Below are positions 27,396 to 36,517 of a stretch of 64,000 nucleotides of DNA, piece by piece (the stretch's first letter is position 1; each line of letters opens with the position of its first letter). Made by a program: the position numbers and the translations under genes. Origin of the DNA: Vibrio sp. ES.051 (GTDB taxonomy: Bacteria; Pseudomonadota; Gammaproteobacteria; Enterobacterales; Vibrionaceae); the NCBI RefSeq assembly GCF_002563795.1, contig NZ_PDJL01000004.1, forward strand, positions 1,302,001-1,366,000, written 5' to 3'. The notes under the pieces were generated by a model. It made no database searches and had not been told where the DNA came from. It was given only the letters and a program-made list of their open reading frames with translations.

Positions 27396-28015
27396 TGATG
27401 AAATATATAACTATTATTGCACTATCATTGGTACTTTCAGCTTGTAGTTCATCCAATAATAATGGGGACGAATATGAGTACATGGCCACTCCGCTCGCCG
27501 AACAATGGGCTGACCATTTAGACGATGACGGTGACGGCGTGATCAACGAAAGGGATTTATGCCCAGGTACACCGCTCGGAGCAGAGATTGACAATGATGG
27601 TTGTGGCTCCTATGTGGATTCATCACAAGAGATGCAAATCCGGATTTTGTTTGCTAACGATTCTGACAAAATTAATCCTATTTTCTCAAAACAAATTCTT
27701 GAACTGTCGAATTTCTTGAAAGAGTACCCAGATACTTCCATTGAGATCCAAGGGTATGCCAGCAAAACAGGCAGTGCAGAACACAACCTCGATTTGTCCA
27801 AGCGTCGCGCAGAGAATGTGCGAAAAGAACTGTTGAGCAATGGCATCAGTGGCAGTAGAGTGGCTATCGTGGGTTATGGAGATACGGTACTAGCAACACA
27901 AGGCACAGATGAAATTAGCCATGCATTAAACCGTCGAGTAACAGCAACCGTTATAGGCTATAAAGGGGAAGTGAAAAAAGAGTGGACTGTTTTTACGACT
28001 CTTCCTAAGAGCTAA
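27395..28015 (+). CDS. OmpA-family lipoprotein
   Basis: The product is 206 aa. A lipoprotein signal ends in LSAC with lipidated Cys17. Residues after it are polar and include DDDGDGVINERDLCPGTP, a calcium-binding thrombospondin type 3-like loop, and two cysteines. The C-terminal OmpA-like domain (IEIQGYASKTGSAEHNLDLS, split here at the usual core, and RRAENVRKELL) binds peptidoglycan. ATG 27395 overlaps the TolC-like stop (TAATG), so translation is coupled. It probably anchors or supports the secretion channel or adhesin at the cell wall. A second ATG at 27398 is equally possible. Confidence 0.88.
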   Translation: MMKYITIIALSLVLSACSSSNNNGDEYEYMATPLAEQWADHLDDDGDGVINERDLCPGTPLGAEIDNDGCGSYVDSSQEMQIRILFANDSDKINPIFSKQILELSNFLKEYPDTSIEIQGYASKTGSAEHNLDLSKRRAENVRKELLSNGISGSRVAIVGYGDTVLATQGTDEISHALNRRVTATVIGYKGEVKKEWTVFTTLPKS

Positions 28016-28093
28016 ACATTGAATCATACCGTGAAAAAGAAAGGTCAGCACATAACGTAATGCATGTAATTTAGGTTAATTCTCACTTTTTAT

Positions 28094-28129
28094 AAGGTCT
28101 CGTTGCATAACAACTGGGCCTTTCTTTTT
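28094..28129 (+). terminator. Terminator after the OmpA-like lipoprotein gene
   Basis: AAGGTCTCGTTG pairs imperfectly with CAACTGGGCCTT around CATAA and is followed by TCTTTTT. Confidence 0.6.
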
Positions 28130-28210
28130 AGGTTCCGTTAACCGTATTATGCTTTAGGAATCGGCGCTTTAGTGTTAGTCTAACCGCGTAATAACAATGA
28201 GAGTTTTGAA

Positions 28211-28564
28211 ATGAGCAAACTTACATCAGATATCCAAGCAAACCTTGACCTTTTCGTTGCAGAAACGAAAGAAAGCCACTTAGTTTGGGGGCTACGTAAT
28301 GAAGAAGGTTGGCTATCTTGCGATTCAACTGAATTCGAAAACAGTGAAGTCATGCCTTTCTGGTCTTCTAAAGAAGATGCAGAAACACATAATGTTGAAG
28401 AATGGGCTGATTTTACAGTACTAGAAATTCCGCTAGATATCTTTGTTGAAGATTGGCTTCTAACTCTTGCAGAAGATGGCGTTCTTGTTGGCACAAATTG
28501 GAATGCACAGCTAGAGGGTAAAGAGATTGAACCCCAAGACCTCGCTAAGCTATACGTAAGCTAG
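28211..28564 (+). CDS. DUF2750 domain protein
   Basis: The product is 117 aa, acidic, with no signal peptide or membrane segment. It resembles DUF2750 proteins (ETKESHLVWGLRNEEGWLSC, MPFWSSKEDAE, IPLDIFVEDWL), a small family of unknown function common in proteobacteria. The phrase about screens, DEDGVLVGTNWN-like, is the usual C-terminal block. It is a single gene convergent with queC. Confidence 0.85.
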   Translation: MSKLTSDIQANLDLFVAETKESHLVWGLRNEEGWLSCDSTEFENSEVMPFWSSKEDAETHNVEEWADFTVLEIPLDIFVEDWLLTLAEDGVLVGTNWNAQLEGKEIEPQDLAKLYVS

Positions 28565-28610
28565 TTTGTTCTAACTTTAAAAGTAGCGGCATTCGTTTTT
28601 AGGCTGAATT

Positions 28611-29309
28611 TTACAGACCTTCGACTTCCTGCTTTTGAACCAACGACTGCATCACGGCTTCTTTGTTACTTAAATAATCATCGAGGCCTGTTTTGCGTAA
28701 GTCGCAGGCTGGGCAATCCCCACAACCATCGCCGATAATACCGTTGTAACAAGTTAACGTGGTTTCACGAATCAGTTGCAATGCATCGTATTGGTCGGCC
28801 AATGCCCAAGTTTCAGCTTTGTTCAACCACATCAATGGCGTTTTGATAATCAAGTTACGATCCATACCTTTCACTAGTGCCGCGTTCATCGCTTTAACGA
28901 AGTCATCACGACAATCAGGGTAGCCACTAAAATCCGTTTCGCATACACCCGTTATCACCGCTTCAGCACCGATTTGGTAAGCATAAATCCCCGCAAGGGT
29001 AAGAAATAGGATATTACGCCCAGGAACAAAAGAGTTTGGCAAACCATTCTCTTGCAATTCATGTGATACAGGAATGTCATCACGCGTCAAAGAGCTGATC
29101 GCAAGTTCATTGAGCAAACCGACATCCATAACTTTGTGTGCCACCACTCCCAGATCTTCCACCACTTGTTGAGCGACCTCAATTTCCAGTTTGTGGCGCT
29201 GGCCGTAGTCAAAGGTGACTGCATGAACTTCATCAAATTCTTTAAGAGCTTGAACCAGACATGTTGTCGAATCCTGCCCACCACTGAAAACAACGACGGC
29301 TTTTTTCAT
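28611..29309 (-). CDS. queC: 7-cyano-7-deazaguanine synthase QueC
   Basis: The product is 232 aa. The PP-loop SGGQDSTTC near residue 9 binds ATP, and the C-terminal zinc cluster reads [10 protein letters not shown]. QueC converts 7-carboxy-7-deazaguanine to preQ0 with ATP and ammonia in queuosine synthesis. It lies 14 bp downstream of queE on the same strand, so they form an operon. No preQ1 riboswitch was recognised upstream. Confidence 0.95.
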   Translation of the reverse strand: MKKAVVVFSGGQDSTTCLVQALKEFDEVHAVTFDYGQRHKLEIEVAQQVVEDLGVVAHKVMDVGLLNELAISSLTRDDIPVSHELQENGLPNSFVPGRNILFLTLAGIYAYQIGAEAVITGVCETDFSGYPDCRDDFVKAMNAALVKGMDRNLIIKTPLMWLNKAETWALADQYDALQLIRETTLTCYNGIIGDGCGDCPACDLRKTGLDDYLSNKEAVMQSLVQKQEVEGL

Positions 29310-29323
29310 TTCTCTCTCCGGGC

Positions 29324-30034
29324 TTAAGCAATATTTAGGTATTTATGAGTTTGAACAGACAAGCGCCAATTACGAGCAATACATGTCTCAATACACAATT
29401 GGGTTGCGCGAGGCTTCTGACTTATAGGCTGTAATGCAATCACCGTATTCGTGGCAACATTCGCGTCTGCTAACAATGCATCCAGATGGTCGATGTCTTT
29501 ATGAGTCCCGACGGGATGTTTGATCTCATTAGCACGTTCCAACGCACTGTTAAGTACAGGCAGTTTAGCTTTCATGGCCACTTTCGGTGACGCTGTCACC
29601 CAAGTGTTTTTTGAAGTGACCACCTCTGACGTTCCACTCGTTTCGATTTGGCATTGGCACCCCATATCTTCAAACGCATTGGTTAAAGGCCGTAGATCGT
29701 AAAGGCAAGGTTCTCCCCCAGTAATGACTATGTGCTTGGCGTTAAAATCCTGTTTTTTATATTGCTCTACGATGCTCTGAGCAGATGCAACACACCAAGT
29801 TGGGGAGTCTTCCTTCTTCACCAAAATATCGCCAATCTGACGTCGGTCACTCTCATCAGCATACCAAGTCTGTTTGGTATCGCACCATGAGCAACCTACC
29901 GGGCACGCTTGAAGGCGAATAAAAACGGCAGGTATTCCAGTGAAAATCCCTTCCCCTTGGATGGTCTCAAACATCTCATTTAGCTTATACAACGTGAACT
30001 CACTCAACTCATCATACTTCGAGGCGAAGACCAT
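29324..30034 (-). CDS. queE: 7-carboxy-7-deazaguanine synthase QueE (radical SAM)
   Basis: The product is 236 aa from ATG 30034. The radical SAM cluster motif CPVGCSWCD (Cys-x3-Cys-x2-Cys) and [11 protein letters not shown] for SAM binding are clear, and HPVGTHKDI and the end [12 protein letters not shown] match E. coli QueE almost exactly. It makes 7-carboxy-7-deazaguanine. The start is uncertain: the ATG at 30034 lacks a ribosome site and overlaps a -10-like hexamer. E. coli QueE begins next to the NEMF motif, so TTG codons at about codon 10 or 15 may be the true start. Confidence 0.93.
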   Translation of the reverse strand: MVFASKYDELSEFTLYKLNEMFETIQGEGIFTGIPAVFIRLQACPVGCSWCDTKQTWYADESDRRQIGDILVKKEDSPTWCVASAQSIVEQYKKQDFNAKHIVITGGEPCLYDLRPLTNAFEDMGCQCQIETSGTSEVVTSKNTWVTASPKVAMKAKLPVLNSALERANEIKHPVGTHKDIDHLDALLADANVATNTVIALQPISQKPRATQLCIETCIARNWRLSVQTHKYLNIA

Positions 30035-30187
30035 AATGTAGAGGCGTGCCTAGGTCAATTTAAACCAAAAAATTAATTGTTAAAATAGGTCATTTTGTAG
30101 TTTCATAGTCACCGTCTACTTAAGTTTGTTGGTCATATTTCGGCCACACTAAGTTCTGCTAAAGTTCCCTAAGGTTTAAGGTAAGAA

Positions 30188-31000
30188 ATGATGTACAAAT
30201 TGATCGCATTAGATATGGATGGCACTCTCTTAAATAGTGACAAAGCAATTTCTGAAGAAAACAAACAAGCGATCGCTAAGGCTCGCCAAGCTGGAGTTAC
30301 TGTTGTGCTGGCTTCAGGCCGCCCATTAGAAGGAATGCAAGATAAATTGGATGAATTGGATATTCGCTCCGATAAAGATTTTGTTCTTTACTACAATGGA
30401 TCCATGGTGAAAAACGTAGGTACGAATGCCATCATCCACCAGCAAATTATTGATGGTAAAGCAGCAAAATTGATTGCGCGAAAAGCCAAAGAACTAGGTG
30501 CATATGTGCATGCATTTAGCCAAGTTCATGGACTAATCACCAATGAAAGCAACCCATACACCGACATTGAGGCGAAGATCAACGGCCTGACTGTGACTGA
30601 AATGAACTTCGAATTTCTCGAAGATGATCACCCTATCATCAAAGCAATGATGGTCGCAGAGCCAAGTAAGTTAAAAGAAGTGATTGCCGCGTTACCACAA
30701 GAGCTCCGTGAAGAATTTACCGTAGTGCAAAGTGCAGCCTTCTTTTTAGAGTTTCTCAATCCGCTCAGCAACAAAGGCATTGGTGTCTCAGCAATTGCAG
30801 AGCATTTGGGCATTAAAGCTGAAGAAGTTATTTGTATGGGGGATGCAGAAAACGACCACCACATGCTGCAATTTGCTGGATTAGGAATCGCGATGGAAAA
30901 CGCAATGGATGAGACTAAGAAAATCGCTGACTATATTACAGCAAGTAATGATGACCACGGTGTGGCCAAAGCGATTGAAAAGTTCATTCTAAATGTATGA
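30188..31000 (+). CDS. yidA: HAD-family sugar phosphatase, YidA/Cof type
   Basis: The product is 270 aa (E. coli YidA is also 270). HAD motif I is ALDMDGTLL with Asp9 nucleophile and Asp11, motif II is VVLASGRP, motif III includes the lysine in NKGIG and motif IV is CMGDAENDHHML. The cap is the C2b type. YidA hydrolyses sugar phosphates such as erythrose 4-phosphate; the substrate here is inferred from similarity. AAGG precedes the ATG. It is divergent from queE. Confidence 0.88.
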   Translation: MMYKLIALDMDGTLLNSDKAISEENKQAIAKARQAGVTVVLASGRPLEGMQDKLDELDIRSDKDFVLYYNGSMVKNVGTNAIIHQQIIDGKAAKLIARKAKELGAYVHAFSQVHGLITNESNPYTDIEAKINGLTVTEMNFEFLEDDHPIIKAMMVAEPSKLKEVIAALPQELREEFTVVQSAAFFLEFLNPLSNKGIGVSAIAEHLGIKAEEVICMGDAENDHHMLQFAGLGIAMENAMDETKKIADYITASNDDHGVAKAIEKFILNV

Positions 31001-31050
31001 TTTGCTCAGTATCTAGAAATCGCTCCTCACAATCTTGTTACGATTGATAC

Positions 31051-31080
31051 AAAGCCTTGCAAGTAAGCAAGGCTTTCTTT
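31051..31080 (+). terminator. Terminator between the YidA-like gene and the Nudix/PAP2 gene
   Basis: AAAGCCTTGC (31051-31060) / GCAAGGCTTT (31067-31076), loop AAGTAA, tail CTTT. The A-rich 5' arm lets it work on both strands. Confidence 0.85.
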
Positions 31081-31109
31081 ATTTGAAGTACACGAAAATC
31101 ATCATGTTC

Positions 31110-32546
31110 CTAATACATAGATTGCTGTTTCTCATGTGTGAGCTTTCTCGCCAACAGAACAAACAACAGCATCAGCAATGGATAATGGAACGTCGATAAT
31201 ACCAACGACCATAAGCCGCTATATGATATTGCCGCAGTGAAATACATATATAGTTGCTCAGCTAAAAGCAACAATAGTGTGATAAAGATCATCTGACGAG
31301 AATCTAACTGTACTTTTGATTCTTTAAACGTCATTACCAGCGCAGAGGCTGTGAACAAAATAGCGAGCCAACGACCAAATACAGGCAATGGCCAGATAAA
31401 AGAAATGACCGCAGTCATCGCCGTCATTGTGAACCATACCCCTTTAGAACTCAGCAGTTGATCAACATTCACCTCTTGGTTTGTTTCCAAACGTAAAACG
31501 TGCCAAGCCACTAGGCTTCCTAATAGCGCGCCAAACAACATATCTAAAATGAACGCCGAACCAAGGAAAAACTTGCATAAGATAACCGTAAGAGTGGCAA
31601 CTGACACAACCGCCGCTGTACTGTTAAAACCAAGCTTATGAGTTCTTTGGAGCAAAAAGGTAAAAATACAAAACCACACCGCAATAGGTAAACTTGGAAA
31701 ACTAAATCCAAAACTATGTGCAAGCTTCGCCATTGGCATATACACATGTGGCCGAGGAAGTGAAAAGCCCTGCTGCGCGACGAGTACCATAAGGGATGTT
31801 GCGCTAATAGCGAAAAAGAGTCGGTATACAAATCGACTGTCAAAGCGCATCATGATGAAAGGAAACAAAACCAGTAATATGACCGGTTTTGTCAGCGCCA
31901 CAACGAAGTTAGCAACTTGACTCGCTATCTCATAACTCTCTTCTGAGAGAGCCCCTACCCAACTTTGTAACCCACCCAGCCATACCAGCTCTATTTGACG
32001 GAATGATGGTGCGGACTCAATCAGCTGAGTCACGTAAGAAACAGGCTGCGTTGTGGCTTGCTCAAAAAATTGAATAGCTTTGGGCCATTGGGCAGGATAA
32101 CGATATAACGATGCAGAAAGCTCTGCTGGGTTAAGCAGCATGGCGGACGCAACCTCAACGCCGTAGTGAGGTGCAAACCAAATAGGTAATTCATTCCCTC
32201 CCAAGGAGTTATTCATTGAAAATGCAATGATCTCTGAATCCGAGACACAATCGTAATATATGGCCGTCTCTGTTTGACCTAACGTTTTACCAACGGTAAC
32301 CACCAGTCCGGTTTCTTCCCACGTTTCTCGTTGAACAGCAACTTTCGGGGACTCTCCTTCGAGAACCGTCCCACCAGGCAAAGAGATTTTATTGGTCAAT
32401 ACCTCATGGACCAACACAAGCTTATCAACAGTTCGCACCACACATAGCGCGCCTTTTACACCTTCAGCGGGTGACTGCGTTGCCGCAATTGAAGATACAG
32501 GTAACAGAATACAGAAAAGGGCGAGGGAAAATAACTGTCTCAACAC
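31110..32546 (-). CDS. Nudix hydrolase fused to a PAP2-like membrane domain
   Basis: The product is 478 aa. An N-terminal signal-like segment (LFSLALFCILLPVSSIA) puts the next domain in the periplasm. Residues 59-81 are a complete Nudix box (G-x5-E-x7-REtwEEtGL). After a linker come several membrane helices (from about 212 to the end) resembling a PAP2 phosphatase, but the catalytic signature is decayed: the lysine before RP (265-266) is Gln258, PSGH reads PSLP (284-287), and the last motif reads CKFFLGSAFILD (324-335) with its His replaced by Ala331. So the Nudix half looks active and the PAP2 half does not. Substrate unknown; a lipid-linked or nucleotide diphosphate in the periplasm is a guess. 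Confidence 0.82.
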   Translation of the reverse strand: MLRQLFSLALFCILLPVSSIAATQSPAEGVKGALCVVRTVDKLVLVHEVLTNKISLPGGTVLEGESPKVAVQRETWEETGLVVTVGKTLGQTETAIYYDCVSDSEIIAFSMNNSLGGNELPIWFAPHYGVEVASAMLLNPAELSASLYRYPAQWPKAIQFFEQATTQPVSYVTQLIESAPSFRQIELVWLGGLQSWVGALSEESYEIASQVANFVVALTKPVILLVLFPFIMMRFDSRFVYRLFFAISATSLMVLVAQQGFSLPRPHVYMPMAKLAHSFGFSFPSLPIAVWFCIFTFLLQRTHKLGFNSTAAVVSVATLTVILCKFFLGSAFILDMLFGALLGSLVAWHVLRLETNQEVNVDQLLSSKGVWFTMTAMTAVISFIWPLPVFGRWLAILFTASALVMTFKESKVQLDSRQMIFITLLLLLAEQLYMYFTAAISYSGLWSLVLSTFHYPLLMLLFVLLARKLTHEKQQSMY

Positions 32547-32685
32547 AGGGTATGGCCTTAAATAAAGAGAATCATGACCAATGAATAATGACAGCTAAAC
32601 CAATCTTTTTCGACAAAAATCAAGTAACGAGTGATGCAAAAGAGATAGACCTAAAAGTTCTAATTTGATTAATCATTGGAAAAGG

Positions 32686-33195
32686 TCAATAAGGCAATTC
32701 TGTATGCCGCTTTTTATTCGCCGTTAATGGCTTTCTTAGGCAATGAATGTGATGCCCAAACCCATGCTTTGCATAAAGCGATAACGCCCCTTGATTAAAA
32801 TGCCACACCTCTACAAACATCTGTTTCGCACCGTAATCGATAAAAGTCGACTCAATTTTTTCAATAAGTGCTTGCGCGGCCCCTTGATTACGAAACTCTG
32901 GTGATACATAGAGCTCATCCACACTTCCCATCATGACTGGTTTACTGACTGTAGATGTTAACTCACAAAAGTGGCCTGAGATAAAACCAATGACCTCGTC
33001 TTTCCATTTCGCCACATAAACCAGACACTCGGGATTATCGAGATAACGAGCAATGCTTTTCTCTTGCTCAATGTCCTCAGCGGTTTTGAAAAGCTCAGGT
33101 GATTGCATATGATGCTCATCATGCAAATCGAACATAAGATCGTTAAGGGGTTCAAGGTCGTTAAAGCACGCAGATTTAATTACGAACGCAGACAT
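32686..33195 (-). CDS. GNAT-family N-acetyltransferase
   Basis: The product is 169 aa from ATG 33195 (MSAFVIKSACFND). The frame is open back to 33303, but the extra 36 residues show no family likeness. GNAT motif A is present (VDELYVSPEFRNQGAAQALI), followed by motif B (FVEVWHFNQGALSLYAKHGF). Such enzymes acetylate small molecules or protein N-termini from acetyl-CoA. The substrate is not predictable. It lies alone downstream of the prp operon terminator. Confidence 0.82.
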   Translation of the reverse strand: MSAFVIKSACFNDLEPLNDLMFDLHDEHHMQSPELFKTAEDIEQEKSIARYLDNPECLVYVAKWKDEVIGFISGHFCELTSTVSKPVMMGSVDELYVSPEFRNQGAAQALIEKIESTFIDYGAKQMFVEVWHFNQGALSLYAKHGFGHHIHCLRKPLTANKKRHTELPY

Positions 33196-33301
33196 ACTCA
33201 GGTTTAGGTTTACCAATGATTGAATGACGATAGTGTGTGAGCAAAACCTCGGGTTGGCAAGCTGCAAAACCACGTTCACAAAAATTTGTTCTGCTAAAAC
33301 C

Positions 33302-33336
33302 AAAAAAGCCTCTGCACTTAATGAGCTTACAGAGGC
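33302..33336 (-). terminator. Terminator of the prp operon
   Basis: On the minus strand GCCTCTG (33336-33330) pairs with CAGAGGC (33314-33308) and six T follow. It ends the transcript running from the GntR gene to prpE. Confidence 0.85.
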
Positions 33337-33405
33337 AGAACCAAATCACAGAGTTAGAGGGGCAGAGTTTTGGCTAGAAGTTTGAGGCGAGTTACCCAAC
33401 CATGC

Positions 33406-35283
33406 TTAACGTCGCAATACTCTTTCTATCTCATTTAAACTGCTTGGGTCATCAATCGTCGATGGCACAGTGTATTTTTCACCATCAGCGATTTGACGAA
33501 TCGTTCTACGCAAAATTTTACCGGAGCGCGTTTTCGGTAAACGATCGACCACTAACGCATGTTTGAAACAAGCTACCGCTCCAATCTCGTTACGTACTTT
33601 ACCGACTAATTCACCTTCTAGGTCTAGTTCATCGACTTTGACTCCATCTTTCAACACAACAAAGCCAAGTGGGAGCTGTCCTTTAAGTTCATCGTGAATA
33701 CCAACAACAGCGCATTCTGCAATCGCCGGATGCCCTCCCACAATTTCTTCCATTTCGCCTGTCGACAAACGATGTCCCGCGACATTAATCACATCGTCAA
33801 TACGTCCCATAATAAACAGGTAGCCATCTTCATCGAGATAACCACCATCACCTGAGACATAGTAACCAGGGAATTGGCTGAGATACCCTGTCTCAAATCG
33901 GTCATGGTTACGCCACACCGTTGGCAGACAACTTGGTGGCAGCGGACGTTTTAGCGCAACAAAACCTTGTCGGTTTGGTCCGACAGGCTCGCCAAGTTCA
34001 TTCAGTATCTCTACCTGATAACCCGGGATCGGTTTGGTTGAAGAACCCGCTTTAACGGGCATCATTTCAATACCCGTTGGGTTACCGGAAATAGCCCAAC
34101 CTGTTTCTGTTTGCCACCAGTGGTCAATAACCGGCTTGCCAGTTTTGCTTTGTACCCATTCGAGCGTCGGAGGATCCAACCGCTCACCGGCCATAAAGAT
34201 AGTTTTTAAATGCGACAAGTCATACTGTTTTAAACACTCACCTTCAGGGTCTTCTTTTTTAATCGCGCGGAACGCCGTCGGTGCAGAAAACAAGACATCT
34301 ACTTTGTATTCATCACATACGCGCCAGAATGCGCCCGGATCGGGAGTTCGGACCGGCTTGCCTTCAAACAAAATCGTTGTACAACCGTGAATAAGTGGGG
34401 CATAAACAATATAAGAATGTCCGACTACCCAACCGACATCGGATGCCGCCCAAAATACGCCGTCTTGTGCAATATTATAGATAACACTCATTGAATACTT
34501 CATGGCTACTGCATGGCCACCATTATCACGCACTACCCCTTTCGGCTTGCCTGTGGTGCCCGAAGTATAGAGAATATAAAGTGGATCTGTTGCTAACACT
34601 GGTACGCATGCATGTGGCAGAGCTTGACCGTATTCTTGTTGCCAGTCTAAGTCTCTTTCTTGACTCAGATTAGCTTCGCATTCTGGACGTTGCAGGACAA
34701 AAACTTTTTCAGGTTTCCAGCGGCTGTCCATAATGGCTTTATCCACCATTGGTTTGTATGGGATAACCTTATTGATCTCAATCCCGCAAGAAGCGGTCAT
34801 GATGACTTTTGGTTCTGCATCTTCAATGCGCACAGCCAGTTCATTTGGCGCAAAACCACCAAATACGACCGAGTGAATCGCCCCTAACCGAGCGCAAGCG
34901 AGCATCGCCATCGCGGCTTCTGGGATCATCGGCATGTAGATGACCACTCGGTCGCCTTTTTCTACGCCTTGATTGGCTAGCATACCTGCGATTTTGGCGA
35001 CTTGATCACGTAATTCTCGGTAGGTGTAAGCCTTTTTGCTGCCCGTGACTGGCGAATCATAAATAAGGGCTATATTGCCACCTCGACCTTGCTCGCAATG
35101 GTAATCCAGTGCTAACCAGCAGGTATTCATCACACCATCAGGAAACCAACGTTCAATCCCATTGTCATCGGCTTTCAAAATGGTCTTAGGCGATTCAAAC
35201 CAGTCAATGCTCTCCGCTTGAGCACGCCAAAAACTCTCCGGTTCGTTTTGCGCCCATAGATATTCTTTTTCGTATAGAGACAT
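33406..35283 (-). CDS. prpE: Propionate-CoA ligase PrpE
   Basis: The product is 625 aa, of the acyl-CoA synthetase family. The P-loop is YTSGTTGKPKGVVRD, the A5 motif DHWWQTETGW, the A8 motif GRIDDVINVAGHRL, and the acetylatable lysine sits in TRSGKILRR. It activates propionate to propionyl-CoA, the entry to the 2-methylcitrate cycle. The ATG at 35283 is chosen: GGAGGAAG precedes it, while the upstream frame to 35352 overlaps prpF. It is the last gene of the operon. Acetyl-CoA synthetase is the closest alternative, made unlikely by context. Confidence 0.92.
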   Translation of the reverse strand: MSLYEKEYLWAQNEPESFWRAQAESIDWFESPKTILKADDNGIERWFPDGVMNTCWLALDYHCEQGRGGNIALIYDSPVTGSKKAYTYRELRDQVAKIAGMLANQGVEKGDRVVIYMPMIPEAAMAMLACARLGAIHSVVFGGFAPNELAVRIEDAEPKVIMTASCGIEINKVIPYKPMVDKAIMDSRWKPEKVFVLQRPECEANLSQERDLDWQQEYGQALPHACVPVLATDPLYILYTSGTTGKPKGVVRDNGGHAVAMKYSMSVIYNIAQDGVFWAASDVGWVVGHSYIVYAPLIHGCTTILFEGKPVRTPDPGAFWRVCDEYKVDVLFSAPTAFRAIKKEDPEGECLKQYDLSHLKTIFMAGERLDPPTLEWVQSKTGKPVIDHWWQTETGWAISGNPTGIEMMPVKAGSSTKPIPGYQVEILNELGEPVGPNRQGFVALKRPLPPSCLPTVWRNHDRFETGYLSQFPGYYVSGDGGYLDEDGYLFIMGRIDDVINVAGHRLSTGEMEEIVGGHPAIAECAVVGIHDELKGQLPLGFVVLKDGVKVDELDLEGELVGKVRNEIGAVACFKHALVVDRLPKTRSGKILRRTIRQIADGEKYTVPSTIDDPSSLNEIERVLRR

Positions 35284-35320
35284 ATTGCTTCCTCCAGAAT
35301 GTCCTGACATCACACTCTTT

Positions 35321-36508
35321 CTATTCAAAGACATTGGAGGGAACACGCACAAAGCCCTCCATCAGTATTCTCGCACTTCGGCTCATAATGGCTTTCTGTA
35401 CCACCCAACCTTGCTCAGTTTGCTTCGCTTTTGCACCGACTTTCAGCGTTCCTGACGGGTGACCGAAAGTGACCGACTCTTTTTCACCGCCACCAGAGGC
35501 AAGGTTCACCAACGTTCCCGGAACACAAGCCGCTGACGCGATCGCAACCGCCGCTGTTCCCATCATGGCATGATGAAGTTTGCCCATCGACAACGCACGA
35601 ACCAGTACATCAACATCGGATTCATTGACTGCTTTTCCGCTCGAAGCAACGTAGTTTTTCGGCGTTGATACAAAAGCAATCTTAGGTGTGTGCTGGCGGG
35701 TTTGCGCTTCTTTCAGGTCAGAGATTAGCCCCATTTTTAACGCACCATGTGCACGGATGGATTCAAACATCGTCAATGCAGCCTGATCATTATTGATGTC
35801 ATCTTGCAGTTCAGTGCCTTGATAACCAATCGACTCAGCGTCAATAAAAATGGTCGGAATCCCCGCATTAATGAAAGTCGCATTGAACGTACCCACATCA
35901 GGAACCACTAAGTCATCGACCAAGTTTCCGGTTGGGAACATGCTACCTTCACCATCAGAAGGATCGACAAAATCCACTTGGATCTCTGCCGCAGGAAACG
36001 TAACACCATCGAGTTCAAACTCTCCGGTTTCTTGCACAAAACCATTCACAATCGGCACGTGAATCAATATGGTTTTGTTGATATTCACCTGCCAAACCCG
36101 CACAGTGACCATTCCGTTTTCAGGAATACGATCTTGTGGAATCAAACCAGCATGAATGGCGAAAGGACCCACTGCCGCAGACAAATTGCCGCAATTACCA
36201 CTCCAGTCAACGAATGGCTTATCAATTGAAACTTGTCCAAATAAGTAGTCAACATCATGTTCTTCTCGGTTGCTGCGCGAAACAATCACCGCTTTACTCG
36301 TGCTAGAAGTTGCGCCGCCCATGCCATCGATTTGCTTTGCATACGGATCTGGGCTACCGATAACACGTAATAATAATTTGTCACGTGCTTCACCAGCCAC
36401 TTGCGCTTGTTGCGGTAAATCTTCAAGACTAAAAAAAACACCTTTACTCGTACCGCCACGCATATAAGTAGCGGATACCTTGATTTGGCTTTGGCTTACG
36501 TTATTCAT
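35321..36508 (-). CDS. prpF: 2-methylaconitate cis-trans isomerase PrpF
   Basis: The product is 395 aa, matching PrpF (YMRGGTSKGVFF near the start, GGATSSTSKAVIV, GNCGNLSAAVGPFA, GHPSGTLKVGA). PrpF has the diaminopimelate epimerase-like fold and isomerises the AcnD product trans-2-methylaconitate so that it can be hydrated by aconitase. It follows acnD by 9 bp. Pairing of AcnD and PrpF replaces PrpD in this pathway version. Confidence 0.94.
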   Translation of the reverse strand: MNNVSQSQIKVSATYMRGGTSKGVFFSLEDLPQQAQVAGEARDKLLLRVIGSPDPYAKQIDGMGGATSSTSKAVIVSRSNREEHDVDYLFGQVSIDKPFVDWSGNCGNLSAAVGPFAIHAGLIPQDRIPENGMVTVRVWQVNINKTILIHVPIVNGFVQETGEFELDGVTFPAAEIQVDFVDPSDGEGSMFPTGNLVDDLVVPDVGTFNATFINAGIPTIFIDAESIGYQGTELQDDINNDQAALTMFESIRAHGALKMGLISDLKEAQTRQHTPKIAFVSTPKNYVASSGKAVNESDVDVLVRALSMGKLHHAMMGTAAVAIASAACVPGTLVNLASGGGEKESVTFGHPSGTLKVGAKAKQTEQGWVVQKAIMSRSARILMEGFVRVPSNVFE

Positions 36509-36517
36509 CTCCCGCTC

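Noticed and set aside
29324..30187. preQ1 riboswitch before queE-queC
   Set aside because: No preQ1 aptamer-like stem and A-rich tail could be found in the 150-bp upstream region.
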